DNA of 64,000 nucleotides from Rehmannia glutinosa (GCA_016081115.2 CM071931.1:15104317-15168316); one strand, 5' to 3'. Positions 47,428 through 59,456 are shown, counted from the stretch's first letter. The notes: a model not told the origin generated them from the sequence alone. Numbers and translations are program-made.

Positions 47428-49015
47428 TGTAGGTCCTAAGGGGTGTGAGTAAGGTTTAGAAGGGGGGGTTGAATAAACCTTAACAACTTTTCGATTTTAG
47501 TCCTTTTAAAATATTATAGAGCTAATTACACAGCTAAGTCCTTGAGGGACAGCTAAGTTAGTTAATCAATAGAGTTAGCCACTCAACAGACTCGATAGAG
47601 CTGTTGATAGAATAACTCAGCTGTTTAGACTAATCCTTAACTTGGCTGTGATGAGTTTTTCAAAATGAAGACTTAACACCCTTGAATTTGTTTTAACTTT
47701 GTTTTAAACACTTGGTTTTAGCGCTTTGTTATTTATCAGTTGGATAGCAAATTATCAGCAGATATAAAGTATGTGTGCAGGAATGTAAATATGCTGAAAT
47801 GTAAATTACACAAGTAAATTTTATAGAGGTTCGAAGATGGGGTAATTCTTCTACTCCTCTCTTCTCCAACTCCCGGAGGAATCCACTAAGTAATGATCGA
47901 GTACAAAGTGGTTATCGGTCTAGGGACAAGTCTTGATCACGCGGTGACTTGCTCCTTGGACTCGATCTGAGATGCCTTGGTCACACAAACCGCTTCTCGT
48001 CCAACTCGGCTTCTTCACGCAGGTATATTCTTTGCTACTTCAGACTTACTTTCTCAAGCTTCTTGGATTTGATCACGAAGCCCTCCAATAACTTGAGATT
48101 GGTTCGACCTTGAACCTTCCTACAATTCTCCTTGGAAAGTAGACCCCTTTTGATTCTTCAAAAGTTTCCTCTTCAACAGTTTGAAGTTGTCTTTCCTTCA
48201 CAGCTTAGTGTTGGATCGATTTCCTTCGAGATTTAGGCTTGAGGATTTTGCTTGAATAACTTGAGAATATTTTGCAAGGTTACGTTTGAATGTTGCTTGT
48301 TATCTCAGGTGTGCAAGGTTCAGGTATGCAAGGTAACCTTTTCTCAAAGTGATTCCTCAGCCTTTTATAGTGAACTTTCAAAAATCTGTATGTTGAAGAG
48401 ATAGGCTGATTTTCAAAAGTCACTTGTGTTCGTTGGCTTGTCTTGTTGCAGTCCTTGATGTTGACATTTCCTCATATTTAATGTCTTGCAGCATTACAGC
48501 GTTTCTGACACTTGGTGCATGCTTCCCATTGGTTTGTTCCTTTTGCACATAACTGGAACTAACAATTTATCTCTGACAACTTTAACAGGTTACTATTCTG
48601 AGTAACATTCTTGACTTTTATCAACGGATCTCGTTCAGTTGTCTTGACTTGACTGCAGTCTTTTATTCCCCAGGTGACTTCGAGTTAGCTTCCAATCAAT
48701 GGATGACTCATCTGTGACTTCAACTTGAGACTTGGCTTCTTGAGTTGACTTGACTGACTCTTCATACAGCTTGTATCATAGCTGATACTCCTTCAGTCGA
48801 GTCCTTGATCTTCTTTCTTGGCCATACTCGATTGTTCATCAATGAGTCTTTACTTGATCTTGATTGACTTCTTGTATTCCCGAGGCATAGTGACTTGACT
48901 CGCTTGTTCAACCCTATCTATTACAATACAAATTACAAGAAAAATGGGGTGTCAACTTTCTAGTCTAAGTTTTACATGGCATTCATCAATAGTCTAAACA
49001 ATAAATTTCCCAACA
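47428..49015 (-). repeat. Cop-N 5' LTR
   Basis: The LTR is 1,588 bp, on its own strand from TGTTGGGAAATTTATTG to CCTTAGGACCTACA, with a TATA box at 48362-48369. Confidence 0.9.
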
Positions 49016-49210
49016 GCTTATGTTTTTGTGGTATATCTTGTCTTTGCTTCCAACACAATCATCCAATTACGATCGTTTAAATAATAATAAGACTATTTTG
49101 ATCACAATACTTAGTACATAAATTTATTAGTCTCTGTGGATACGACCTTGCTACCCTATTCTATAAACTACATCGTACACTTGTGGTGAAGTTAAAAATA
49201 AGGCGAACGA
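49016..49210 (+). repeat. Gyp-1 5' LTR, right part
   Basis: LTR end resumed after Cop-N. It contains CTTAGTACATAAATTTATTAG and TGGATACGACC near 49110-49145, strings common near Athila/Tat LTR ends, and stops just before the PBS. Confidence 0.6.
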
Positions 49211-49215
49211 GTTTT

Positions 49216-49235
49216 TGGCGCCGTTGCTGGGGAAC
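49216..49235 (+). other. Gyp-1 primer-binding site
   Basis: TGGCGCCGTTGCTGGGGAAC, the standard PBS of Athila/Tat-type elements. The unannotated leader runs from here to 49395. Confidence 0.85.
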
Positions 49236-49395
49236 GAATACAATTTTTGGTGCTAATATTGAGATAAATAGAATTATTTTTAATTTAGACATTTTTTTTC
49301 TTTTTATTGGATATAATTTTACTCCTACATTATTGATTTGTTTTTTTGAAGTTGGTTCAGGTAGTGTATGAACACCCGCTTTAAGCGAGGAGAAT

Positions 49396-50958
49396 TCTTG
49401 GGAAATTTATTGTTTAGATTTTGATGAATGCAATGTAAACTTAGACTAGAAAGTTGGCACCCCATTTTCTTAGTAATTTGTATTGTAATAGATAGGGTTG
49501 TTCGAGCTGAGTCAAGTCAGCTATGCCTGGATATACAAGAAGTCAACTGAAGATTGGTATGAAGATTCCGCTGTGAAGCAGCTGAGTGTGGCAAGGAAGA
49601 GATGTCAAGGACTCGACTGAAGAAGTATCAGTTGTTATACAGCTGTATGAAGAGTCAGTCAAGTCAACCAAAGAAGCCAAGCCAAGTCAAGTTGAAGTGA
49701 CAGATGAGTCTTTCAATCATTGGAGCATACTCAAGTCACCTGGGAAAAGGCGGTTTAAAGAGGAGCTAACTGAAAAAAATCCGTTGCACAAAAGTCAAGA
49801 ATAATTACCTAAACAAGTAATACTTCCATGCTGCCATGTCTTAAAGTGCTCAGTCCCAGAAGCGTGCAAAAGGAATAAACCAATGGGAAGCACTGCACCT
49901 TGTGTCAAAACCTGGAACGCTGGACATTCATTTAATACGAGGAAATGTCAACATCAAGGATTGCAACAAGACAAGCCAGCGAACACAAGTGACTTTTGAA
50001 AATTAGTCTATCTCTTCAACGGGCAGATTTTTGAAAGTTCACTATAAAAGGCTGAGGAATCACTTTGAGAAAAGGTTACCTTGCATACCTGAGCATTCAA
50101 GCAATTATTAAGAACTGTAACCTGCAATATATTCTCAAGTTAATCAGGCAAAATCCTCAAGCCTAAATCTCGAAGAAAATCGATCCAACACTAAGCTGTG
50201 AAGGAAAGACGACTTCAAATTGTTGAAGAGGAAACTTTTGAAGAATCATAAGGGGTCTACATTTCAAGGAGGATTGTAGGAAGGTTCAAGGTCGAACCAG
50301 TCTCGAGTTATTGGAGGGCTTCGTGATCAAATCCAAGAAGCTTGAGCAAGTGAGTTTGAAGTAGCAAGGCGACCCCTGTGAAGAAGTTGAGTTGGACGAG
50401 AAGCCACTTTGTGTGATCAAGGCATCTCCAAACCGAGTCCCAAAGGATCAAGTCACCGTGTGATCAAGACTTGTATCGGGTGATAACCACTTTGTACTCT
50501 AATCAATACTTAGTGGATTCCTCCGGAGTTGGAGAAGAGAGGAGTAGAAGAATTACCCCATCTTCGAACCTCTATAAAAATTATTGTGTCATTTACATTT
50601 CAAAGATTTTATTTCTCGCACAACACTTTATATCTGGCGATAATTTGCTATCCAACGATAATTAACTAAGTGCTAAAACCAAGTGTTAAAATCAAAGCTT
50701 AATCAAATTCAAGGGTGTTAAGTCTTCCGCTGAAAATCTCATCACAACCAAGTTAAGGTTTAGACTAAGCAAATGAGTTATTCTATCAATAGCTCGATCC
50801 GAGTCCGTTGAGTGGCTAACTCTGTTTGGTTAACTAACTTAGTTGTCCCTCAAGGACTTAGCTGTGTATTTAACTCTGTAATATTTTAAAAGGACTAAAA
50901 TCGAAAAGTTGGTAAGGTTTATTCAACCTTCCCCCTTCTAAACCTTACTCACACCCCC
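49396..50958 (+). repeat. Cop-D 5' LTR, lacking its last bases
   Basis: The LTR is 1,563 bp and ends CTCACACCCC; the usual TTGGGACCTACA terminus is deleted. TATA box 50043-50050. Confidence 0.85.
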
Positions 50959-52565
50959 TCCTGTTCACATTGACGATTCTGAGAAGGAGATAAGTGCTCT
51001 TCATGATTCCCAAGACAACCCTGACATATCTTTTTGGGATCCGGCAAGATGAAGATTTGAGTCCTCCCCTGCTGCAAATCAAAAAGACTCAGCTGAGGAT
51101 GTTCTTCCTAGTGCGAGTAAGCCGGACTTCAAGGTTGCTCGACAAACGTTCAATTTTGATGATGAGCCAACACCTCAAGTCTCATCATCTTCCGATGACG
51201 CTACTGATACGGCCAAGGAACAGTCAACTCAAAAGGACAACCCAGCTGAGACCGAAGAAGCTGTTAAGACATCTGAGGCTCGGCCACCGGGTCAATACCA
51301 TCAAAGGCCCGGCTAAATCACGAATCAATCTGCGCAGGCCTCCAAAGTCAGCGGAGAGACCACCTCGCGCACTATATCTCAAGTGCGAGACGATGCTTAT
51401 GAAGAAATATTTCCTTTCTCTCAAGAACCGCCCGTACTTGAAGAAGAGACTGCAAGAGAACAGAGGCTCTACATCGTCCAAGAAGATCCCGAAATTCCGA
51501 CTGATTTGATTGTGCCAGTTGATTTCAATTTCAATGCAGTGGCGGCGGTGACTTAAGTCAGACATCTGAGATACGTGAAATCTTCAAGAAAATCTGTGAA
51601 AAGATTGAGAAGATTGAACGGCACCAAGCCTCTCTCTCGACATGCGCCCGGGCCAGAATAGAGATGCCACTCTCACAGCAGACTTGAGAGGAGTGGTGGT
51701 CGGGGATAAGGGAATGGTCTCAACAAAGCAGAGTGCCATGCGTCTCGGCGGTTCGCTACTTCAAGGCATTATACAACGTATCTTTGGTATGGAGTCTTGA
51801 CATGAAGCGAGGATGCGGACTATATGGAGAGATTGCATGCCTCTCATACAATCGAACTAGAGTTCTGCGTGAATTTCATCGCAAAGAACTGGCAGCGTAG
51901 AGGAAAATATGAATGCCAAGTTCAGCCTTCTTATGGCTGAAATGAAATGGTGGCGGCCGATTCCAAAGCCACTGCTCGAGAATTCCGAAAAAGATACTCC
52001 GCAATGTGGACTCAAGCAAAATTCGACTATCAAAACCGACTTCATGCTTGCTTTGGTATGTTCCCGGGGGTTCCTCTCTCCTTTGATGATGCCAAAAAGG
52101 GGGAAGAGGAATACTAGAAGATGCTTAAGGGGATGGTTGGTGAGAAGGAAAAGGAAATAGCTGTCGCAGAGAAGAAAGATACAGCTGTTGAGAAGAGGAA
52201 GGAGAAGGGGAAAGCTGTTGAGGGGGAAATGTCAAAGGTTTGACATTGATGATTGCTGAAACCCCTCAGCAAGGTCACGTCACAGCCGACATCATCAGCA
52301 AACTTCATGTAACTATGTCGCTCTATCACTCTGTTGTGCCCATGTCTCATAAGAAAAAGATTGTAGAAGCAGAGATGGAGGAGTTCGACAAAAGAACGGA
52401 TGCCCGTGTTGGAGAGATGTTAAAATAATTTGGAGGCATTCCGGCAGGAAAAGATACAGATGCCATTTCAAACGTCGGAAATGAGCCTAGATCAGTTGAT
52501 GAATTCAAAACGCTCGAATCCAAAGGATACTTTGAGACATGTCCATGGCCCAAGCCTTCTGTACA
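50959..52565 (+). pseudogene. Cop-D ORF3 remnant
   Basis: It starts in the acidic middle part of ORF3 (DDSEKEISALHDSQDNP region, near 50970) and contains the NFDDEPTPQVSSSSDD string near 51150-51210, also seen in Cop-F. It continues through the ADLRG...IREW coiled-coil region near 51680-51720 to the tail before 52565. Frameshifts are frequent. The Gly/Arg-rich C-terminus found in Cop-F and Cop-N is missing after about 52560. Confidence 0.65.
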
Positions 52566-52775
52566 CTTAATAAGAAATCTGTAATTTCTATATTTTTGTG
52601 TAGATATAGAATGATATGTTTGCTCTGATACACATTGTAAACAGTTGTGTAAAGGACAAGAATGTTATGATCAATAAAAAGATTGATTCTATGCATACAT
52701 TCTCTGTTACTGCATTGTCTGTATGTATCTTTGATGCTTACATTTTGTTTGTATGTTTTAATTTTTGGCATCATC

Positions 52776-52788
52776 AAAAAGGGGAAAA
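52776..52788 (+). other. Cop-D polypurine tract
   Basis: AAAAAGGGGAAAA one base before the 3' LTR, preceded by the family-typical TTTTTGGCATCATC. Confidence 0.85.
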
Positions 52789-52789
52789 T

Positions 52790-54354
52790 TGTTGGGAAAT
52801 TTATTGTTTAAATTTTGATGAATGTCATGTAAAACTTGGACTAGAAAGTTGGCACCCCATTTTCTTTGTAATTTGTATTGTAATAGATAAGGTTGTTCGA
52901 GCTGAGTCAAGTCAGCTATGCCTTGATATACAAGAAGTCAACTGAAGATTGGGATGAAGACTCCGCTGTAAAGCAGCTGAGTGTGGCAAGGAAGAGATGT
53001 CAAGGACTCGACTGAAGAAGTATCAGCTGTGATACAGCTGTATGAAGAGTCAGTCAAGTCAACCAAAGAAGCCAAGCCAAGTCAAGTTGGAGTAACAGAT
53101 GAGTCTTTCAATCATTGGAGCATACTCAAGTCACCTGGGGAAAAGGCAGCTGCAAAGAGGAGCTAACTGAAAAGAATCCGTTGCACAAAAGTCAAGAATA
53201 ATTACCTAAACAAGTAATACTTCCATGCTGCCATGTCTTAAAGTGCTCAGTCCCAGAAGCGTGCAAAAGGAATAAACCAATGGGAAGCACTGCACCTTGT
53301 GTCAGAACCTGGAAAGCTGGACATTCATTTAATACGAGGAAATGTCAACATCAAGGATTGCAAGAAGATAAGCCAACGAACACAAGTGACTTTTGAAAAT
53401 CAGCCTATCTCTTCAGCGGGCAGATTTTGAAAGTTCACTATAAAAGGCTGAGGAATCACTTTGAGAAAAGGTTACCTTGCATACATGAGCATTCAAGCAA
53501 TTATTAAGAACTGTAACCTGCAATATATTCTCAAGTTAATCAAGCAAAATCCTCAAGCCTAAATCTCGAAGGAAATGGATCCAACACTAAGCTGTGAAGG
53601 AAAGACGTCTTCAAACTGTTGAAGAGGAAACTTTTGAAGAATCAAAAGGGGTCTACATTCCAAGGAGGATTGTAGGAAGGTTCAAGGTCGAACCAGTCTT
53701 GAGTTATTGGGGGGCTTCGTGATCAAATCCAAGAAGCTTGAGCAAGTGAGCTTAAGTAGCAAGACAGCCGCCCTGTGAAGAAGTTGAGTTGGACGAGAAG
53801 CCAGTTGTGTGATCAAGGCATCTCCGGACTGAGTCCCAAAGGATCAAGTCACCGTGTGATCAAGACTTGTATTTGGACTGATAACCACTTTATACTCTAA
53901 TCAATACTTAGTGGATTCCTCCAGGAGTTGGAGAAGAGAGGAGTAGAAGAATTACCCCATCTTCGAACCTCTATAAAAATTATTGTGTCATTTACATTTT
54001 AGCATTTTATTTCTGCATAACACTTTATATCTGCTGATAATTTGTTATCCAACTGATAATTAACTAAGTGTTAAAATCAAAGCTTAATCAAATTCAAGGG
54101 TGTTAAGTCTTCCATTGAAAATCTCATCACAACTAAGTTAAGGTTTAGACTAAACAATTTGAGTTATTCTATCAACAAAATTCGATCAGTCGTTGAGTGG
54201 CTAACTCTATTTGGTTAACTAACTTAGTTGTCCCTCAAGGACTTAGGCTTTGTGTATTTAACTCGTAATATTTTAAAAGGACTAAAATCGAAAAGTTGGT
54301 AAGGTTTATTCAACCCTCCCTTCTAAACCTTACTCACACCCCTTGGGACCTACA
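52790..54354 (+). repeat. Cop-D 3' LTR
   Basis: The LTR is 1,565 bp, from TGTTGGGAAATTTATTG to CCTTGGGACCTACA, followed by AGAAT. TATA box 53439-53446. Confidence 0.95.
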
Positions 54355-54359
54355 AGAAT

Positions 54360-54777
54360 TAACACCGTTCATACCAGAGGTTGAGGCTTTCACGAGGTGA
54401 ACAAGTGCATCTACTAGACGGGCAGAAAGAAACCAAAATCAAAGTATGGGGGATTTGGAAGGAAACAGCGGGGGTAACAATGGGATCAACAGGATCAACA
54501 ATGAGTTACTGATACCAGTCCAACACAAGCTATCCGTGATTACTTTCGACCACAAATGAATCGTAATTATGGTGGTATTGCACATGTTCCGATAAATGCC
54601 AACAATTTTGAGCTAAAGCCGGCGTTGATAAACATGGTTCAACAGAACCAGTTTGGGGGTTTCGCAACCGAGGATCCCAACTCTCATCTTGCAAATTTTG
54701 TACAAATTTGCAACACGATAAAGATGAACGGGGTATCGGATAACGCCATAAGATTGCGCCTATTTCTCATTTTACGT
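54360..54777 (+). pseudogene. gag: Gyp-1 gag N-terminal fragment
   Basis: Open sequence with the gag N-terminus typical of Athila/Tat elements: MNRNYGGIAHVPINANN, then ALINMVQQNQFGG, DPNSHLANFVQICNTIK and NAIRLRLF, from about 54400 to 54777. It is similar to the Gyp-2 gag but clearly distinct. At 54777/54778 the frame passes without a stop into integrase of another gypsy lineage, so the reading frame 54556-54885 is a chance chimera. Confidence 0.75.
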
Positions 54778-55505
54778 CGAGATTTTGGGGTAGCTTACAA
54801 CAGGCTTTGGGTACTAAATTACATTTTAGTACAACATTTCATCCACAAACAGATGGTCAGTCAGAAAGAACTATACAGACTTTAGAAGTTATGCTCCGTG
54901 CATGTGTTCTTGAATTTAAAGGCTCTTGGGATGAATATATTGCATTGATGGAATTTGCGTATAATAATCAACATCATAGTAGCATTGGCATGGCGCCTTA
55001 TGAAACATTATATGGTAGAAAATGTAGGAGTCCAGCATGTTGGGATAAAGAGGGAATGAGGTTGTTAAAAGGTCCAGATTTGATTCAGGATACCATTGAA
55101 AAAGGGAAAATAGTTAAAAATAGATTAAAAGCGGCGCAAGATAGACAAAAGAGTTATGTTGATCAACATAGACGGGAAATGGAATATGAAGTTGATGAGA
55201 AAGTATTTCTTCGTGTTTCTCCGTGGAAAGGTATTCTCATATTTGGAAAGAAATGTAAACTAAGTCCTCGTTACATTGGGCCATATGAAATACTTGAAAA
55301 GATTAGACCATTGGCATATCGACTTGCCTTGCCCCCTGAGTTGTCTCAGATTCATAATGTGTTTCATGTTAGCATGCTTCGCCGATACAGATCAGACCCA
55401 TCACATATTATTCGAGATGACCTAGTTGAAGTTGCTGGTAATTTGACTTATGTTGAGGAACCAATTCGAATAGTGGGATACAAAGACAAACAACTTAGAA
55501 ACTGA
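54778..55505 (+). pseudogene. pol: Gyp-3 integrase C-terminal part
   Basis: The open frame continues from SRFWGSLQQALGTKL (54778) through FHPQTDGQSERTIQTLE, which holds the last catalytic Glu of the DDE triad. Then come the MAPYETLYGRKCRSP motif, the GPFEI-type LSPRYIGPYEILEKI and the HNVFHVSMLRRY motif, all hallmarks of chromovirus integrase. It stops at 55503-55505. After the stop the same frame continues with WKNHSSKEATWKTEQYMREHYPWVF in fragments (55510-55610), resembling a chromodomain, which in the family targets heterochromatin. The first two catalytic Asp residues are absent. Confidence 0.8.
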
Positions 55506-55636
55506 GTGATTCTATTGGTAAAAGTGTTATGGAAGAATCATTCTAGTAAAGAAGCTACATGGAAAACAGAACAATATATGAGAGAACATTATCCATGGGT
55601 ATTCACCAATACAGACATAAATTTCGAGGACGAAAT

Positions 55637-55653
55637 TTTTAAGGGGGGAGAAT
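55637..55653 (+). other. Gyp-3 polypurine tract
   Basis: TTTTAAGGGGGGAGAAT immediately before the LTR start TGTTATAACCC. Confidence 0.85.
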
Positions 55654-56120
55654 TGTTATAACCCGAAATTTTTCATATTTATTTACATGATTTATATCAT
55701 TCGTAAACATAATTACATGCATTATAATATTTCGTATTGACATTAGAATACATGAATAATCTTGATATTTCAATTTTTAGTTTAATTATGTTAGGTTACT
55801 ACTCGTGCACTATTTAAAAAAATCGGGTAATAAATATTTTGAGCTTTATTTTATTAAATAAATGGATTTATTTGAGTGTATAAAGTACAAATATGTGTTA
55901 GAGTATACATTTTTAAATACATGTATATATAATTAATTGTTAATCATAAGTTGAGGGGTCAACATGCATTTGACACACACTTTAGGGGCTAAAGTGCGAT
56001 TTTTAAAAGTCTTGCTTTATTGCTTCTTTAATGTTAATTTTTGACAGCTAATGGTGAAATTAATCTGTAAGTTTCAACATATGATAAGGAAAAAACAAAA
56101 CAAATCAAAGAAAGAAAGAA

Positions 56121-56196
56121 AAAGGAAAGAAAACCTACCCGTAAGCATTATCTTCATCAAAAAGGAAAGAAAACCTACCCGTAAGCATTATCTTCT
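56121..56196 (+). repeat. 40-bp tandem duplication in Gyp-3 LTR
   Basis: AAAGGAAAGAAAACCTACCC and the following 20 bases at 56121-56160 recur at 56161-56196 almost unchanged. Confidence 0.85.
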
Positions 56197-58084
56197 TCCA
56201 ACTTTTCTCTTGATTTTTGTTTAGCAATCTTCCATACACATCTTTGTTTAAAAAATATAGATCCTCAACTAATTGGTAAGTATATCTAGTTTTTGTTAAT
56301 TTTTGTAATATAAACATTTGATAGTAAATATAGTCATAGTTGTAGAGTTTTGTTCCTTTAATCTTTCAATACATGTAAAATAATGGTTAGATCTTAAATA
56401 TATGTTCATAAGAGAGGATATATATGAGTTTAGTTTATGTTTTTGAGTTTTGGGAAGTCAAAAATCGGATTAAGGGTTTGTAAAACAAGAAAGAACAAGA
56501 TAAACACAAAGTTGTCATAGTACAAAATCTGTTTTATTGTGCTGTAGAGAAGGTTGCACTTGAAGGTCTAAAATCATGATATTTAATTATTTGAAGGCAT
56601 GGTTGTATTTTTATACATGTTAGTTCATTGTGGTAAAAATTTGGGAGTGATTGAATACATTAAGAGGTGTGACAATCTACATGAACTATAAGGTGACAGC
56701 ATGATCCTCTATTTCTGTCCAGCAACAGGTTTCTTCTGTATTTCTCCATTTCAACCGGTTTGCTTTCCGAATTTGGAGATTTATAAACATTAAAGTTGTA
56801 GAAACTTGAATTATATTTTCAGTCCAACTTGAATCATCTCAATATTATTTTTCTACAGAAAGTTATGTTGAAAATACTGAAGGCTGCCAGAGTGAAATAT
56901 CCAGGCGTTTTAGTTGAATATTTTCTAAGTTTTGTCAATGTTAATGAGTTAAAATTCATACATGACATTCACACATGACTTCATTAATACTTAATATATG
57001 ATTGTGAATTTGGTTTTGCATTTTTGATATATTCATAAGTCAAAATCTCGATAAAGAAGCGAATAAGGTTGATTAGGCGAATCGGGATAAGGACATCACC
57101 TTGTGAGTATAATCTTGTAATTTGTTATTTGACTATTATGTGATTGTATAATTGGTGTTTTTGAATGAATTCAATATGTGTTGATTTTTGTGAATATGAA
57201 TCCATTGTATTCTAAATGTGAACTATATGGTTGTTTTGGTGATATTATGATGGTATTGATATGAATGTGAGAAATGTGAAATTTATTGATGATATTGATA
57301 TGGAATCGAGATATATGAAATATATTGATGATACTGATATTGATATTAGTTATGTGAATATGGAATATGCATTCATCAGAGATAAAAGGATTTTGTTATG
57401 GCCACCAATATCCTTGAATCATGTGTTACAGATTTTCCGAATTTTCTGAATACAGAGTACCGTACGGCCACCCCAAGTTCTTGGAACTCAAATGTATGTG
57501 GTGTGAATTACAGAGAGTCATGGTCATATTCGTGATCACAATTTATTCTTGGATATGGATGGTCCATAACAGTAAAATAATATGACTAAGCATATGCATT
57601 TATGTACTTATTAATGATATAAATAGAATGTGTAAGATGTGTTGGTGATGTCCTTTGTGTTGATAATGTGCTTGGGTGATGTTAAATAACTTGTTACTTG
57701 ATTATACTTGTTGAGCTTGCAACTCACCAAATGCAATGTTGACTATTTTTAGATTATGTAGATGAAAGTGATAGGTGAAGCTTTTGTACAAGTTGAAGCA
57801 TGGATCCAAGGTCGGTCGGTTGATTTCCAGTCCTTCTTCCTCAGCTCATCATTTGCATATCATTTTAGGATCTTGTTTATAAGAATGTTTATAATGGGTT
57901 GTAAGATAAATTATATATGTGTGTATGAGTGCTAAAAATCTTTTCATTTGGGAACAATGTTTATGTTTGTACAATATGTTTGCAATAATAATAAATATGC
58001 GTACTCTGATAAGTAAAGCAGTTGTAATGCATTTAAGTTGGTATTTGTATTTTAAGTATATATTTTATAGGGTAAGGGTGTTAC

Positions 58085-59447
58085 TAGGGGTGTGCACAGG
58101 ACTTGGAGATCACCGAACTCGAATCGATATCTGAACCGAAAAATATCCGAACCGAAAATATCCGTTGACTTTTTGACTATCCCCGAACCGAACCGCCCCG
58201 AATATTTTCATGGTACGTTTCTGGAGATTTTTCAAATATCCGTACCGAGAACCATACTGAACCGTACCAAACCAAATATCCGAAACCAAAACCGATTTTA
58301 AAATAATTTTTATATATACATATATAATATTTTTATCTTCTTTATATTTTGATATTAAATTAACTAAACATTCTTTTGAAATTCAATACTATATAATACT
58401 AAAACTTATCAAATTAAAAATTTGGCATATTTTATCAATATATCAAATAGAATAATTGAATATATATTTAATTCACTAATAGTTACGTCGTATTAATTTA
58501 TTTAAATGAACCCAATAAATTAAATTATAAAATAATATTTGATTTGTAGAAATTATTTAATTTGATGATATTTTACTTGTTAAGGATCATAACTAGACTC
58601 ATCCTCTAATCAAGAAAAATAATTGAATTAAAATTAGTTTTAATGATTATTACATTGCACATAAACTAGAGTAATCGTCTAACCAGGAAATTAAGACATT
58701 GAGATTATAGATTTTTGTTTCATATTAGTTTATCAAAGTTATTAGTCAATTATATTTTTCCTAAGTCAAAGAGCCCATGGCAATATGCCAAGATTATAGA
58801 ATATTATTGTATAATAGAGGCTACTTAATTTGTCATTCGTTGAGATTCTAGACTTTACTACTAATATGAATAACATAATATCTGTAACATATTATGTTAA
58901 AATCCAAAATAAAAAATCAATACTTTCGACTATAAATTAGATAAAAATGATTTAAAAGTTAAATTGATGTTAAACTAATATGTAGTATAGACTGTAGTCT
59001 ATATCATGAAAGAAAGATTTAGAATTACAGTACTAAAAATTTAGCACTTAAATATGAATTAAAGAAATTTATGTATAAGTTAAATATAAATTATCAAAAA
59101 GTTAAACTTGTATAGTACTAATAGTTTTAGTTTGTATTTTTGAAATTGCACCAAAAAAAAAGATTGAAAGTATAACCGTTTGATGATATCTACCCTGATT
59201 TTTCTTTTCACCTTTTTTGTGTATTTTATTTGTGAAATATTTGAATCTTCGTTTATCCGAACCATCCCGAACCGTCCCACTAGAACCGAATCTCCATCCC
59301 GAACTGTACCGAACTTTTGGGACAGTTAGGGATGTAGATTTTTTTCTATGGTTCGGTTCTGGATATTTAATTTTGGGATCTCCGAATTTCGGGGCGATTC
59401 TGGAGAATTTTAAATATCCGGACCGAACCGGACCGTGAACACCCCTA
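58085..59447. mobile_element. hAT-like non-autonomous transposon 1
   Basis: A 1,363-bp element with ends TAGGGGTGTGCAC and, on the complement, TAGGGGTGTTCAC, flanked by the perfect 8-bp duplication GGTGTTAC (58077-58084 and 59448-59455). Eight-base duplications with such ends fit the hAT superfamily. Both arms (about 230 bases) are dense in CCGAACCG/CGGTTCGG strings and are partly complementary; the centre is AT-rich with no transposase frame. The open frames in the arms are products of the repeat. Confidence 0.85.
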
Positions 59448-59456
59448 GGTGTTACA

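Larger units (their letters stand above)
26498..49015 (-). mobile_element. Cop-N: Ty1/copia (SIRE-like) element carrying nested insertions
   Basis: On the minus strand: 5' LTR 47428-49015, PBS, gag 44953-47297, pol split at 43038/36417 by Gyp-2, ORF3 28341-34454 split by a solo LTR, polypurine tract and 3' LTR 26498-28058. Without the nested insertions it is about 14.4 kb, longer than Cop-F mainly because it keeps the first part of ORF3. The flanking pentamers CCATG (26493-26497) and GCTTA (49016-49020) do not match, unlike the other elements. One end may be rearranged, or the two halves may have different origins. Confidence 0.85.
49396..54354 (+). mobile_element. Cop-D: internally deleted Cop-family element
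   Basis: A 4,959-bp element with two LTRs and a perfect target duplication AGAAT (49391-49395 and 54355-54359). Gag, pol, PBS and the last bases of the 5' LTR are missing; the LTR is joined at 50958/50959 straight to the middle of ORF3. The two LTRs differ by roughly 5% in the first 400 bases by eye. The 5' LTR begins TCTTGGG, not TGTTGGG, a single change in the terminal dinucleotide. Because the PBS is gone, the deletion most likely happened after insertion. Confidence 0.9.
25200..54777 (+). mobile_element. Gyp-1: Ty3/gypsy (Athila/Tat-type) element, split by two copia insertions
   Basis: Collinear pieces of one plus-strand element: LTR sequence to 26497, the end of the LTR at 49016-49210, PBS 49216-49235, leader to 49395, and gag from 54355 (AGAAT duplicated) to 54777. 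Cop-N (26498-49015) interrupts the LTR and Cop-D (49396-54354) interrupts the leader. The element is truncated at 54777, where Gyp-3 sequence begins. The left boundary near 25200 is an estimate. Confidence 0.65.
54778..59456 (+). mobile_element. Gyp-3: Ty3/gypsy (Tekay/Del-like chromovirus) 3' fragment
   Basis: It contains the C-terminal half of integrase, a chromodomain-like tail, a polypurine tract and a 2.43-kb 3' LTR that carries an hAT-like insertion. Everything upstream of the integrase core end is missing; the break at 54778 joins Gyp-1 gag. Confidence 0.8.
55654..59456 (+). repeat. Gyp-3 3' LTR, interrupted near its end by an hAT-like element
   Basis: LTR sequence runs from TGTTATAACCCG at 55654 to 58084 and ends at 59456 (TGTTACA). 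Excluding the insertion and one duplicate copy it is about 2,432 bp, a size usual for Tekay/Del elements. Its end matches the fragment at 9397. Confidence 0.75.
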
